64,000 bases of DNA from Campylobacter estrildidarum. Lineage in GTDB: Bacteria; Campylobacterota; Campylobacteria; Campylobacterales; Campylobacteraceae. The notes beneath the pieces are model-generated. The model was not told the DNA's origin, ran no database searches, and worked only from the letters and a program-made list of their open reading frames with translations. Of the stretch, positions 40,731-49,805 are shown in pieces. Location: assembly GCF_005406205.1 (NCBI RefSeq), contig NZ_NXLZ01000003.1:1-64000 (forward strand), written 5' to 3'. The first letter of the stretch is position 1, and each line of letters begins with the position of its first letter. The position numbers were made by a program, and so were the translations under genes.

Positions 40731-41400
40731 TCATCCTCCTTTTTTTATTAGTTTCTCTTCTTAAAATTTCAGATCTTGAAAGATCGTTTTGAACTTTTTT
40801 AGAAGTGGTTTTTAAAACTTTACCAAGATCAAAACAAGATCTTTCAAATTCTATAAAAGTTACAAGTATCTTGGCTATTTCTTTATATAAATACGCTTTT
40901 TTATGCTCTAAAATAAGCGTGATAAATTCATCAATATTTTGATGGATAAGTTTTTGAAATAATTCTTTAGCTAAGTTATCTTCTTTTTGTTTTAAAAACT
41001 CACTCATTAACAAAAAACAAAACCCTATATTATCTTCACTTTCTTTAAATTTCGTTTCATTGCGTCTTAAAATACTTTTTGAAAGAATTTCTCTCACACA
41101 AAGTAAGGCTTTTGAATTTTCAAAACCTTCTTCAAGATATGAAAATGTCACAGGAATGGCACCTTTTAAAGATAAAAAAAGCTCTTCGTATTCTTTAAAA
41201 AATAACTGTAAATCTTTTTGCGAATTTTGCAACAATATTTTAAAACTATCTTCTAAACTCTCATCTAATAAATTTTCTTTCATAGCTTCTAAACAAGAGT
41301 GTAAAGAAATAAGTTTTTGATCAGAAAAAGAAAATACAAAAAGATCGCCAAAAAATTGATAATAAAGACTTCTTGCTAACCTCAATTGCTCTAAATTCAT
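40717..41400 (-). CDS. TorD-family chaperone for formate dehydrogenase
   Basis: A 227-residue all-helical protein. Start at MNLEQLRLARSLYYQF with AGG eight bases upstream; two earlier codons are possible. The helical region with EEYEELFLSLKGAIPVTFSYLEEG (read in pieces) matches the TorD/DmsD fold that protects molybdoenzymes before Tat export. First gene of the fdh operon (Cj1514c position). Intact while its client FdhA is broken. Confidence 0.78.
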   Translation of the reverse strand: MNLEQLRLARSLYYQFFGDLFVFSFSDQKLISLHSCLEAMKENLLDESLEDSFKILLQNSQKDLQLFFKEYEELFLSLKGAIPVTFSYLEEGFENSKALLCVREILSKSILRRNETKFKESEDNIGFCFLLMSEFLKQKEDNLAKELFQKLIHQNIDEFITLILEHKKAYLYKEIAKILVTFIEFERSCFDLGKVLKTTSKKVQNDLSRSEILRRETNKKRRMSAKS

Positions 41401-41674
41401 AATCAATTCCTAAAAATTTAGATTTGTAAAAATCAAACAGACTCTATTATGCAAATATGACTTAATATAGTCCTTAAATCCTAAATTTTAATAGGTTTTA
41501 TCTTATTATGATTTGAGTTAAAAAACTGAATTTTACTCATTTTAAACACAATCAATCATTAAAAATAAATAAAATTCATCATTTATAAAATATAGAATTT
41601 AAAAATTAATAATGTAAAAAATATCAGTATATTTTTAAGATGAAAAATATTTTATGCAAAATAGAAATAATAAA

Positions 41675-42820
41675 TTAGTTCCTTTTTGCATAATCTTCAT
41701 AATTAAATTCCCTTATAGTTTTTAAATTCTTATTTTTATCTAAAAACATCAAATTAGGCAATCTTATGCCGTTAAAAGTTGTATTTTTAACGATAGAATA
41801 ATGAATTTGATCCAAAAACACAACCTTATCACCCCTCTTTAACTCTTTTTTAAAAGCATACTCTCCCATCACATCACCGGCTAAGCAAGTATTGCCTGTT
41901 AATAAATACGCCATCTCATCTTTTTCCAAAGAGGAGATGCTTTCTCCTTCTCTTGTGCTTAAAATTCTAGCGTCTTGAGCTTCGCTTGTATAAGGCATAA
42001 TAATAGTATCTGGCATATGTGCTTCACTTGAGGTATCTAAAATAGCGATTTTCTTTTCATTTTCTATAAGATCAACCACACTGGATACAAGCACACCCGT
42101 TTGCCAACCCACAGCTTCCCCTGGTTCTAAATACACTTGAACGCCGTATTTATCACTAAATTTCTTACAAAGATCAATAAGCTTTTGAACATCATAACCT
42201 TTTTTTGTGATATGGTGACCTCCGCCAAAATTCACCCATTTCATCTTTTTAATCCATGAAGAAAAATTATTTTCAAACACCTTTAAAACTTGCTCCAAAG
42301 CCTGCGCACTTTCTTCACAAAGAGCATGAAAATGCAAACCTTCAATACCTTCTAAATTCGCATGTATTAAATCCTTAGCACGAATTCCAAGCCTAGAATA
42401 TCTCCCACAAGGATTGTAAAGCTCTTTTGGAGCTAAAGAAAATTCAAGATTACAACGAAGTCCAAGAGAATTTTTAGCACATATATTTTTATATTTTTCA
42501 AACTGATATAAAGAATTAAAAACGATGTGATGTGATAAAGAAGAAATTGTTTCAATCTCATCATCTTTAAAAGCTGGAGAATAGGTATGAATTTCTTTAT
42601 CCATATATTCTTTGGCAAATTGTGCCTCCCAAAGCCCGCTGCAAGTGCAACCTTGCAAATATTCTCCGACAATCTTCATCGCTCCTGAAAAAGCAAAGCC
42701 TTTAAGGGCTAGTAAAATTTTTGCTCCACTTTTTTCACCTACATACGCTAAAAGTTCACAATTTTTACGTAATTTATCTTCCTCTAAAATATAAGCTGGA
42801 GTTTGAATTTTTTCATACAT
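41675..42820 (-). CDS. nspC: Carboxynorspermidine/carboxyspermidine decarboxylase
   Basis: A 381-residue PLP enzyme of the alanine racemase-like fold group, last step of the carboxyspermidine route to spermidine. PLP lysine lies in AKILLALKGFAF near residue 40. Other hallmarks are GIEGLHFHALCEESA, VNFGGGHHIT and EPGEAVGWQTG. The active-site cysteine region is LLTGNTCLAGDVMGEY. Start at 42820. The 120 bases upstream are shared with the divergent copper oxidase promoter. Confidence 0.93.
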   Translation of the reverse strand: MYEKIQTPAYILEEDKLRKNCELLAYVGEKSGAKILLALKGFAFSGAMKIVGEYLQGCTCSGLWEAQFAKEYMDKEIHTYSPAFKDDEIETISSLSHHIVFNSLYQFEKYKNICAKNSLGLRCNLEFSLAPKELYNPCGRYSRLGIRAKDLIHANLEGIEGLHFHALCEESAQALEQVLKVFENNFSSWIKKMKWVNFGGGHHITKKGYDVQKLIDLCKKFSDKYGVQVYLEPGEAVGWQTGVLVSSVVDLIENEKKIAILDTSSEAHMPDTIIMPYTSEAQDARILSTREGESISSLEKDEMAYLLTGNTCLAGDVMGEYAFKKELKRGDKVVFLDQIHYSIVKNTTFNGIRLPNLMFLDKNKNLKTIREFNYEDYAKRN

Positions 42821-42903
42821 AAATACTTCCTTATAATTTGCGAAATAATACCAAAAAACAAGTCAAATTTTAAATAATTTACTGAGTTTTTAAAAATAAT
42901 AAC

Positions 42904-42909
42904 TATAAT
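42904..42909 (+). promoter_or_regulatory. Candidate -10 box for the multicopper oxidase gene
   Basis: TATAAT within ACTATAATACG lies 32 bases before the ATG at 42942; AAAGGA at 42927-42932 is the ribosome-binding site. Confidence 0.5.
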
Positions 42910-42941
42910 ACGATTTAATCGATATTAAAGGAATTAAAATT

Positions 42942-44483
42942 ATGGATAGAAGACAATTTTTAAAATTCAATGCTTTAAGTTTAGCAAGTATTGGTATAGC
43001 TTATGGTTCCCCTATGCATCAAATGCATCACAATAATACCCCTAATGCCATCAACACTTCTTTTATCAATTTTGCACCTAACAATCTTAAACTTCTTAGC
43101 AAGGATCAATTTCCAAGTGGAAAAAAACTAAAAAAATTAACTTTGCTTAAAAATGAAAGTAAAGAAAAAAATTTTTTCCGCGCTACTATAGAGATTAAAG
43201 AAAATGAAATAGAACTCATCAAAAGCAAAAAAACCAAATGCTATACTTACAATGGTTTAATTCCTGGTCCAAAAATAGAAGTTTACGAAGGCGACACGGT
43301 TGAAATTTTAGTCAAAAATCAACTCAAAGAACCTACGACTATACATTGGCACGGTGTTCCTGTTCCACCTGATCAAGATGGTAGTCCGCACGATCCTATT
43401 TTAGCAGGAAAGGAAAGAATTTATCGTTTCACATTGCCTTTAAATTCTGCAGGTACATACTGGTATCATCCTCATCCTCATTACATTACCTCTAAACAAG
43501 TTTATAAGGGGCTTGCTGGAATTTTCGTAGTTAAGGCTAAAAAAGATGCTCTATCTCATTTTGATGAAAAAGATTTAGTTTTTAGTGATTTAAGACTTGA
43601 TGAAAACGCACAAATTCCTGAAAATACTTTAACAGACTGGCTCAATGGAAGAGAGGGTGAATTTGTCTTGATCAATGGACAATATCAACCTAAAATTTCC
43701 TTACAAGGTGAAAGAATTCGTCTTTATAATCTTTGTTCAGCAAGATATTTAAATTTAAAAATTCAAAACGCCAAATTTATCTTAGTGGGTACTGATGGTG
43801 GACTTATAGAAAAACCTATAATCAAAGAAGAATTATTTTTAGCTCCTGCTTCAAGAGTGGAAGTTTTCATACAAGCGGATAAAATAGGAGAGTTAAAGCT
43901 AGAAAGCACTTATTATGATAGAGATAAAATGATGGTTAAAGAAAAGAAAGAAAGCTTATTTTTAGCCCATCTTAATATAGAAAAAAATCCTAAAAATCTG
44001 CCTTCTACTTTGAGAAAATTTGAAAGCTTAAAAGATCCACAAGATTTCAAAGAAATCATAATGAGTGAAGATCATCACAAAATGCACGGCATGATGAAAA
44101 AAAGTAAAGAAGAACAAAAAGCTGCTTTGGCTTCTATGTTTTTGATCAATAAAAAAACCTACGATCTAAACCGCATAGACTTGGTTTCAAAAGTTGGAGT
44201 TATTGAAGATTGGATCGTTATCAATGACTCACACATGGATCATCCTTTTCATATACATGGAACTCAATTTGAGCTTATTTCATCAAAACTAAATGGCACT
44301 ATAAAAAAAGCTGAATTTAGAGCTTTAAGAGATACAATCAACGTGCGTCCAAAAGAAGAATTAAGACTAAGAATGAAACAAGATTTTGTCGGACTTAGAA
44401 TGTATCATTGTCATATTTTAGAACACGAAGATTTGGGTATGATGGGAAATTTGCAAGTAAAGGAAAATAATGGTAAAAATTGA
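42942..44483 (+). CDS. cueO: Periplasmic multicopper oxidase (CueO-like)
   Basis: A 513-residue laccase-type enzyme that oxidises Cu(I) and protects against copper. Tat signal MDRRQFLKFNALSLASIGIA. Copper ligands: IHWHGVPVP (residues 134-142), TYWYHPHPH (172-180), HPFHIHG and the final YHCHILEHEDLGMM. A Met/His-rich stretch after the signal (MHQMHHN) and another near residue 385 (EDHHKMHGMMKK) resemble copper-capturing segments. Its 3' end overlaps moaD by 14 bases. Confidence 0.94.
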   Translation: MDRRQFLKFNALSLASIGIAYGSPMHQMHHNNTPNAINTSFINFAPNNLKLLSKDQFPSGKKLKKLTLLKNESKEKNFFRATIEIKENEIELIKSKKTKCYTYNGLIPGPKIEVYEGDTVEILVKNQLKEPTTIHWHGVPVPPDQDGSPHDPILAGKERIYRFTLPLNSAGTYWYHPHPHYITSKQVYKGLAGIFVVKAKKDALSHFDEKDLVFSDLRLDENAQIPENTLTDWLNGREGEFVLINGQYQPKISLQGERIRLYNLCSARYLNLKIQNAKFILVGTDGGLIEKPIIKEELFLAPASRVEVFIQADKIGELKLESTYYDRDKMMVKEKKESLFLAHLNIEKNPKNLPSTLRKFESLKDPQDFKEIIMSEDHHKMHGMMKKSKEEQKAALASMFLINKKTYDLNRIDLVSKVGVIEDWIVINDSHMDHPFHIHGTQFELISSKLNGTIKKAEFRALRDTINVRPKEELRLRMKQDFVGLRMYHCHILEHEDLGMMGNLQVKENNGKN

Positions 44484-44691
44484 ATTTTTAGGGCCCATCA
44501 ACAAAGCTAGTTTGGAATTAGAAGTTAAAAATTTAAAAGAGTTAAAAGAGTTTTTAAAACAAGATGAAAGCTTGAAAAAATGGCTTGATCTTTGCGCAGT
44601 AGCCTTAAATGATGAAATCATTTTTGATGAAAATACAACTTTTAAAGGTGGAGATAAAATCGCACTTTTACCTCCTGTTGGTGGCGGTTGA
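44470..44691 (+). CDS. moaD: Molybdopterin synthase small subunit MoaD
   Basis: A 73-residue ubiquitin-like sulfur carrier ending in the required Gly-Gly (LPPVGGG). It donates sulfur to precursor Z with MoaE. Start at the ATG 44470 overlaps the copper oxidase stop; the stop codon overlaps the moaE start as TGATG, so the synthase subunits are coupled. Confidence 0.93.
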   Translation: MVKIEFLGPINKASLELEVKNLKELKEFLKQDESLKKWLDLCAVALNDEIIFDENTTFKGGDKIALLPPVGGG

Positions 44692-45134
44692 TGGAATACT
44701 TTTCACTTCACGAAGGCCCTTTAAATATCCCTGAAATTTATACAAAATGGTATGAATTTAGCATCAAGCAAAATTGCGGAGCTTTGATCACTTTTTGCGG
44801 TATAGTCAGAGATGATGATAAGGTAGAGGGTTTGAGTTTTGATATTTATGAGCCTTTACTCATTTCTTGGTTTAAAAATTGGCAAGAAAGACTACAAAAA
44901 GAACCTGCTTGTCTTTTATTTGCACACTCTATCGGCGATGTAAAAGTTGGAGAAAGTTCATATTTTGCAGGTGTTTTAAGCAAACAAAGAAAATTGGGTT
45001 TAAAGCTTATAAATGACTTTGTAGAAGACTTTAAAGCTAATGCACCCATTTGGAAATACGATCTTAAAAATGGCGAAAGAATTTATGCTCTAGATAGATC
45101 AAGCAAACTTTTAGGGGCTGGAATTTTATCATGA
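44691..45134 (+). CDS. moaE: Molybdopterin synthase large subunit MoaE
   Basis: A 147-residue protein. MoaE features: GALITFCGIVRDDDKVEGL, HSIGDVKVGES with the following Tyr-Phe, and the catalytic lysine near WKYDLKNGER. The start is taken as the ATG at 44691 that overlaps the moaD stop. Intact, so general molybdopterin synthesis is retained, for example for nitrate or sulfite enzymes elsewhere, even though formate dehydrogenase is lost. Confidence 0.93.
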   Translation: MEYFSLHEGPLNIPEIYTKWYEFSIKQNCGALITFCGIVRDDDKVEGLSFDIYEPLLISWFKNWQERLQKEPACLLFAHSIGDVKVGESSYFAGVLSKQRKLGLKLINDFVEDFKANAPIWKYDLKNGERIYALDRSSKLLGAGILS

Positions 45135-45547
45135 TCAAACAAATTCAAGAATTTGCCATTTTTGGAGTAACAACTTTAAGTGATAAAAAACTAGAAAGCG
45201 ATAAACAAACTTCAAAAATCTTTCCTTTGTGGAAAGATTTTCATCGTGTCTTTGGTGCTCCTGATGAAATTTATAGTGTTTATTATGATTATAAAGATTT
45301 GGAATTTAAAATTGGCGTAGGAGTTAAAAACCCTTGTCAAAATGCAGAAAAAATTCTTATAAAAAGTGGTTCTTATATGGTTTTTGAAGACTTTGGACAA
45401 CCTGAAATAATCGTACCAAAAATTTGGTCTAAAATTGAAACATTTTTCAAAAATTCAGATATAAAAAGGGCTTTTTTAACCGATTTTGAATTTTACACTT
45501 CTTCTAAAACCCAAATTTATATCAGTATTAAGGATAATCAATGCTAA
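45131..45547 (+). CDS. GyrI-like effector-binding domain protein
   Basis: A 138-residue soluble protein with the pattern of GyrI/AraC-type effector-binding domains (a W-x-D-F motif in FPLWKDFHRVFG, a central YSVYYDYKDLEFKIGVGV, and the final strand TQIYISIKDN). It has no DNA-binding part. It sits between moaE and moeA with 4- and 7-base overlaps. I do not recall such a gene in the C. jejuni NCTC 11168 moaD-moaE-moeA order. Ligand unknown. Confidence 0.6.
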   Translation: MIKQIQEFAIFGVTTLSDKKLESDKQTSKIFPLWKDFHRVFGAPDEIYSVYYDYKDLEFKIGVGVKNPCQNAEKILIKSGSYMVFEDFGQPEIIVPKIWSKIETFFKNSDIKRAFLTDFEFYTSSKTQIYISIKDNQC

Positions 45548-46731
45548 TTTCTTATGAAGAAAGTTTAAAAATTTTACATTCTCATATAAAAAGTTATGAA
45601 AGAATAGAAAAAATAGCACTCACTCAATGCTTAGGACGCATCTTAGCTTGTGATATTAAAGCGCTTAAAAATCAGCCTGAAATAGAAACTTCGGCTATGG
45701 ATGGCTATGCGATTAAATTTGAAGATCAAGATAAGGCTTTAAAAATTTTAGGTACAACCCCTGCAGGCACCATGCCACAATTTGAAGTAACAAATGGAAC
45801 TTGTGTCAAAACTTTTACAGGCTCTTTGATGAGTTTAGGAAGCGATACTCTAGTTCCGGTTGAAAATGTCCGTATAAAAAAAGATCAAATTTTTATAGAA
45901 AAAAGCGTTAAAAAAGGTTTTGCGGTTAGAAAAATTGGAGAAAATTATAAAAAAGATGAAATTTTACTCAAAAAAGGCACAAAATTAAATTACAGTGAAA
46001 TTGCACTTTTAGCAGAATTAGGCTTTTTTCACATCAGCGTTTTTGTAAAACCTATCATTGGAGTTTTAAGTAGCGGTAGTGAAATCAAAGATCTAGGAGA
46101 AACCTTGGACAATCCTGCTCAAATTCGCTCCTCTAATCACATCGCTATTGCCAATTTAGCTAAAAATTTAGCTTGCGATGCAAGGGTTTTTCCACTTTTA
46201 AAAGATGATGAAAAAGCGACATTAGCAACCTTAGAAAGTGCTTTAGAGTCTTGTGATATTTTAATCACGACAGGCGGAGTTTCTATGGGAGATTTTGATT
46301 TTTTAAAAAACGCTGTTAAAGAATATGAAATCATCATTGATAAAGTAGATATCAAACCCGGACGCCACATCAAAATCGCTAAAGCAAATCATAAATTCAT
46401 CATCGCCTTACCTGGTTTTCCATACTCTGCTATGGTGATGTTTAATCTTTATGCTAGAGAGATTTTAAACGCTTGGTTGTGTCAAGAAAAAGATTATATC
46501 ACTAAAGCTTTCTTACAAGGAAGTTATAAGAAAAAAACGCCTTATTTGGAATTCGTTGCTTGTAATGTAAAATTCAAAGAAGGGCGTATTTTAGTCAATT
46601 TAGAAGGGAAAAAAGAAGGCTCTAGTGCGATCATTAACAACCTTAATCACAAAGCTGCATTAATGATCGTTCCTAAAGAATGTGAAATTTTAGAAAATGA
46701 GAGTTTGGTTGATATAGTTTTTATGCCTTAG
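45541..46731 (+). CDS. moeA: Molybdopterin molybdenumtransferase MoeA
   Basis: A 396-residue enzyme that inserts molybdate (or tungstate) into adenylylated molybdopterin. Motifs: SAMDGYAIKFEDQ at residues 51-63, TGGVSMGDFDF near 240, and PGRHIKIA then LPGFPYSAMVMF. Last plus-strand gene of the Mo-cofactor group. Its stop overlaps the convergent small membrane gene by 11 bases. Confidence 0.94.
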   Translation: MLISYEESLKILHSHIKSYERIEKIALTQCLGRILACDIKALKNQPEIETSAMDGYAIKFEDQDKALKILGTTPAGTMPQFEVTNGTCVKTFTGSLMSLGSDTLVPVENVRIKKDQIFIEKSVKKGFAVRKIGENYKKDEILLKKGTKLNYSEIALLAELGFFHISVFVKPIIGVLSSGSEIKDLGETLDNPAQIRSSNHIAIANLAKNLACDARVFPLLKDDEKATLATLESALESCDILITTGGVSMGDFDFLKNAVKEYEIIIDKVDIKPGRHIKIAKANHKFIIALPGFPYSAMVMFNLYAREILNAWLCQEKDYITKAFLQGSYKKKTPYLEFVACNVKFKEGRILVNLEGKKEGSSAIINNLNHKAALMIVPKECEILENESLVDIVFMP

Positions 46732-46984
46732 GCATAATTTTTATCTTCAACCGACTCCAAGCAATGATAGAAAGGATAATATAGATACAATTTGTCAAAT
46801 TAATTAAAACTACAGGATAAGATCTTACAAGATCGTTTAAACTAAAAAAATTTAGTAAATATCCCGAATCAGAAAATCTTAAAAAACGATTTATTAAAAT
46901 ATCTGCTATTGATTGAAACCAAACATAAAAACCACAAATAAATAAAAAACTAAAAACTACAAAGAAAAATCCAGTATAAATCAT
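46721..46984 (-). CDS. Small two-helix membrane protein, function unknown
   Basis: An 87-residue hydrophobic protein. It has helices near residues 3-28 (TGFFFVVFSFLFICGFYVWF) and 57-76 (VVLINLTNCIYIILSIIAW) with a basic tail. Convergent with moeA and 12 bases downstream of hsdM on the same strand. No family recognised. It may be the last gene of the restriction-modification transcript. Confidence 0.45.
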   Translation of the reverse strand: MIYTGFFFVVFSFLFICGFYVWFQSIADILINRFLRFSDSGYLLNFFSLNDLVRSYPVVLINLTNCIYIILSIIAWSRLKIKIMPKA

Positions 46985-46996
46985 TTTAAAGCTAGT

Positions 46997-48487
46997 TTAT
47001 TTTATGGTTTTTAAGATGTCAGCAAATAACTCTTTAGCTTTTTCTTGATTTTGTTTTAATTCCTCTAAAATTTCTTCCACTTCACGCAAAGATTTTTCTT
47101 CTTTAACATTTGGATTTTTAGCGCTTAGATCATAATTTCTATTTTTGAGTTCTTCAAGGCTAACAAGATAAGAATTAGCCGTGATTTTTCTATCTTTATA
47201 ACATTTTAAAAATTCATCAAAATGCACGTATTCTAAAGGTTTATTTTTTGTTAGTTTATAAGGTGGGATCAATTCATAATAATACACATCTTTAGTTTTT
47301 TCATCTATGATACTTCTTAAACCTTTGGAAAAAAACAATACATTAGTCTTAACCGCACTATAAGGCAAAAATACTCCGCTTGGCAAACTCAAAACACATT
47401 CTAAATTAAAATCATCAAGCAAATCCCTCTTAACACTCACAAAAGCATTTGAATTCTGAAAAAGCACGCCTTCAGGCACGACAATAGCACATCGTCCATT
47501 GTTTTTTCAAGATTTTAAAATGTGCTGTAAAAATAAAAGTTCAGTAGCGTTTGACTTTATAGGAAAATTTTCTTGAATTTGTTCTTTTTCTTTGCCTCCA
47601 AAAGGCGGATTTGCTAAGATCACTTCATATTTTTCATCTTCGCTTATATCTGTGATTTTTTTGCTAAGCGTGTTTGTTTTGATGATATTTGGACTTGAAA
47701 TTTCATGAAGTATCATATTCATAACACCCATTGCATAACTAAGCGGAGTTTTTTCCTTGCCAAAAAGTGCATCATTTTTTAAAAATTCAAGCTCTTCTAC
47801 GCTCAAATTCGCCTTTTCTCTCTTAGCTCTATCTTTGTATAAAATATGAAAAAAGCTCTCCACCAAAAAACCACAACTTCCACAAGATGGATCGTAAATT
47901 CTTTCCTTAGCCTTAGGATTTATCACCTCAACCATAGCTTTTATTAGAGAGCGTGGAGTGTAAAATTCTCCACTATTTCCCCCATCACTTCCCATATCTT
48001 TTAAAAGCTTTTCATAAATTTCTCCTAAAGCAAAAACATCACTTTCTTTGTTAAAGCTCAACTCATCGATGATATTTATAACTTCTCTTAAGGTGTGCCC
48101 ATTGGCGATGCGATTATCTATAAATTCAAATATACCGCCTATTTTGTATTCTATGCTTTTAAAATTTTCATTGTTTTTAAAATTTTTAAGATAAACAAAA
48201 AGTTCTTTATTGACAAAATCAAGCAAATCTGATCCGCTCAAAGCATTTTTTACATCAAGTTTGCCATCTTTTTTTGGCGCTGCCCAAACCTGCCATCTGA
48301 ATTTCTCATCTAAGATGCTTTGATAAGATTTGTCATTTAACATCGCCTCGATTTTTAATTCTTCTTCATAATCATCTAAAAATTTCAAAAAAAGTATCCA
48401 GCTAATCTGCTCGGTATAATGCATAGCACCACTTATACCATCATCGCGTCTTAAAATGTCGGTGATTCGATCGATCTTATTTTGCAT
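46997..48487 (-). pseudogene. hsdM: Type I restriction-modification HsdM, in-frame TGA
   Basis: A DNA adenine methylase of about 496 codons. Motifs: GGNSGEFYTPRSLI, then DPSCGSCGFLVE (SAM motif I) and ILANPPFGGKEKE (catalytic NPPF). At codon 327 (47507-47509) TGA interrupts LQHILKS-stop-KNNGRCAIVVPEG, in the same frame, so a single base change explains it; a Leu codon would be expected there. The remaining C-terminal 170 codons are open. Without HsdM neither modification nor restriction should occur, unless TGA is read through. Confidence 0.85.
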
Positions 48488-48503
48488 TTTTATCCTTTAA
48501 AAA

Positions 48504-48537
48504 ATATGTTAAAAAAAATCAAAAATTTTTAACATAT
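48504..48537. repeat. Inverted repeat A between hsdS and hsdM
   Basis: Arms ATATGTTAAAAA (48504-48515) and its exact complement (48526-48537) are separated by 10 bases, 17 bases upstream of the hsdM start on the minus strand. Could be an operator or hairpin; its core TGTTAAAA is shared with repeat B. Confidence 0.65.
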
Positions 48538-48547
48538 CTAGCTAATG

Positions 48548-48574
48548 TGTTAAAATTTTTCAAAAATTTTAACA
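48548..48574. repeat. Near-perfect 27-bp palindrome B just after hsdS
   Basis: TGTTAAAATTTTT, one C, then the exact complement. It begins 1 base after the hsdS stop, fitting a terminator or protein-binding palindrome. It shares the TGTTAAAA end with repeat A only 10 bases away. Confidence 0.7.
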
Positions 48575-48575
48575 T

Positions 48576-49805
48576 TTACAATCTTCCTTCAAAGGCTTTT
48601 TTCAGTAGTGATTTTTTAAGTTCTTCATAGTCTTTGATTTGAGTTTTGTAATTTTCTTTCAAAGCCTTAATATTTAAGGAAAGCTCATCTAAATACGAAG
48701 CGATTTGCTCTTGCTCTTTTAGTGGTGGTATAGCTATAGGACATTTTTCTAAAACACTTAAATTTAGTTTTGCGGTGTGTGTTCCTTGGCCAACTTTATT
48801 ATTATTAATCCATATTTCAATAAAATGGGAATTCAAAAAATAAACCAAATAATCACTAATTATTGATATTTTAGGTTTTAAAAGCCCCAAGCTAACAAAT
48901 ATACTAAATTCAAATTCCAAACAAACCTTTATAGCTTTACCCAAAGTTCCTATACGACAAATTAAAATATCCCCAAACTTCGGTTTGGCTCTTTTTATAA
49001 GTTTATTATGCTCTTCTAATGATATATATTTCACATCGCTTAAATCAAAAAAGCCTTTAGAAATATTTTTCACAGATAAAAAAGGAATTCCGTTTTCTTT
49101 ATATTGTGGAGTTTTATGAGTACCATCTGTAATATAGCAAATCTCACCTAGACTTTTCCATTCCCAACCTTGCGGGAGTTGATAATTTTCTTTAGATTTA
49201 TCTTTTAAAGGATTGAAAGCCTTTTGTAAAGCACTTTGCATCAATTCATCTAAATTGAGCAAATCTTGCTCTAAAATTTTTATACTCTCATCGATCTTTG
49301 CAAAACTCTCATCTAAAATCCCCACTATCCTTTCTTGCTCTTTTAGTGGTGGCATAGGAATTTGAATATTATGTATTTGTTCTGTATTTAAATTTGGCTG
49401 AGCAGCGCCAAAAGCATTTGCAAGATTTTGCTCACTATTACAATATAAAAACCAAAAAACATATTTTCTTAAAATACTATTATCAATTCTTAGCAAACCA
49501 ATTCTTTGATTTAAATAAGCTTTATCATTTAAATTATATATTCCTATTTTACCAGTAGTAGCACCGCTCATAGCTATTAATATATCATTTTTAAATATTA
49601 AATAATTATTTAAATCATTTTTATAATCACTTGGATTACAAAAAACCAAATCATCTAAAATAATATTTTCATTTTGTATATTTTTTATTCTTACAATAGG
49701 GATTCCTTTATCGCAAAATAAATTACTTTTAAATGCAAAACCATTTTTTAATTTGACAATATCACCAAGCTTTTTAACTTCCCAACCCTGCGGTAAATTT
49801 GTCAT
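48576..49805 (-). CDS. hsdS: Type I restriction-modification specificity subunit HsdS
   Basis: A 409-residue DNA recognition subunit with two target-recognition domains. TRD1 starts LPQGWEVKKLGDIVKLKNG; TRD2 starts LPQGWEWKSLGEICYITDG near residue 213. Each is followed by a conserved spacer helix (PPLKEQERIVGILDESFAKI and PPLKEQEQIASYLDELSLNI). Ends ELKKSLLKKAFEGRL. The bipartite target cannot be read from sequence. Start overlaps the upstream ATPase gene by 4 bases. Intact. Confidence 0.93.
   Translation of the reverse strand: MTNLPQGWEVKKLGDIVKLKNGFAFKSNLFCDKGIPIVRIKNIQNENIILDDLVFCNPSDYKNDLNNYLIFKNDILIAMSGATTGKIGIYNLNDKAYLNQRIGLLRIDNSILRKYVFWFLYCNSEQNLANAFGAAQPNLNTEQIHNIQIPMPPLKEQERIVGILDESFAKIDESIKILEQDLLNLDELMQSALQKAFNPLKDKSKENYQLPQGWEWKSLGEICYITDGTHKTPQYKENGIPFLSVKNISKGFFDLSDVKYISLEEHNKLIKRAKPKFGDILICRIGTLGKAIKVCLEFEFSIFVSLGLLKPKISIISDYLVYFLNSHFIEIWINNNKVGQGTHTAKLNLSVLEKCPIAIPPLKEQEQIASYLDELSLNIKALKENYKTQIKDYEELKKSLLKKAFEGRL

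Noticed and set aside
32337-41400. Explaining the fdh, modE and tup indels as random sequencing errors
   Set aside because: The breaks are confined to one functional pathway at two separate sites. Many long homopolymer-rich genes beside them (por, addA, addB, tlp1, autotransporter) are intact; random error would not cluster this way. Reads should still be checked.
47507-47509. The hsdM TGA as a selenocysteine codon
   Set aside because: No selenoprotein motif, the position is normally Leu-like, and no hairpin resembling a SECIS follows it.
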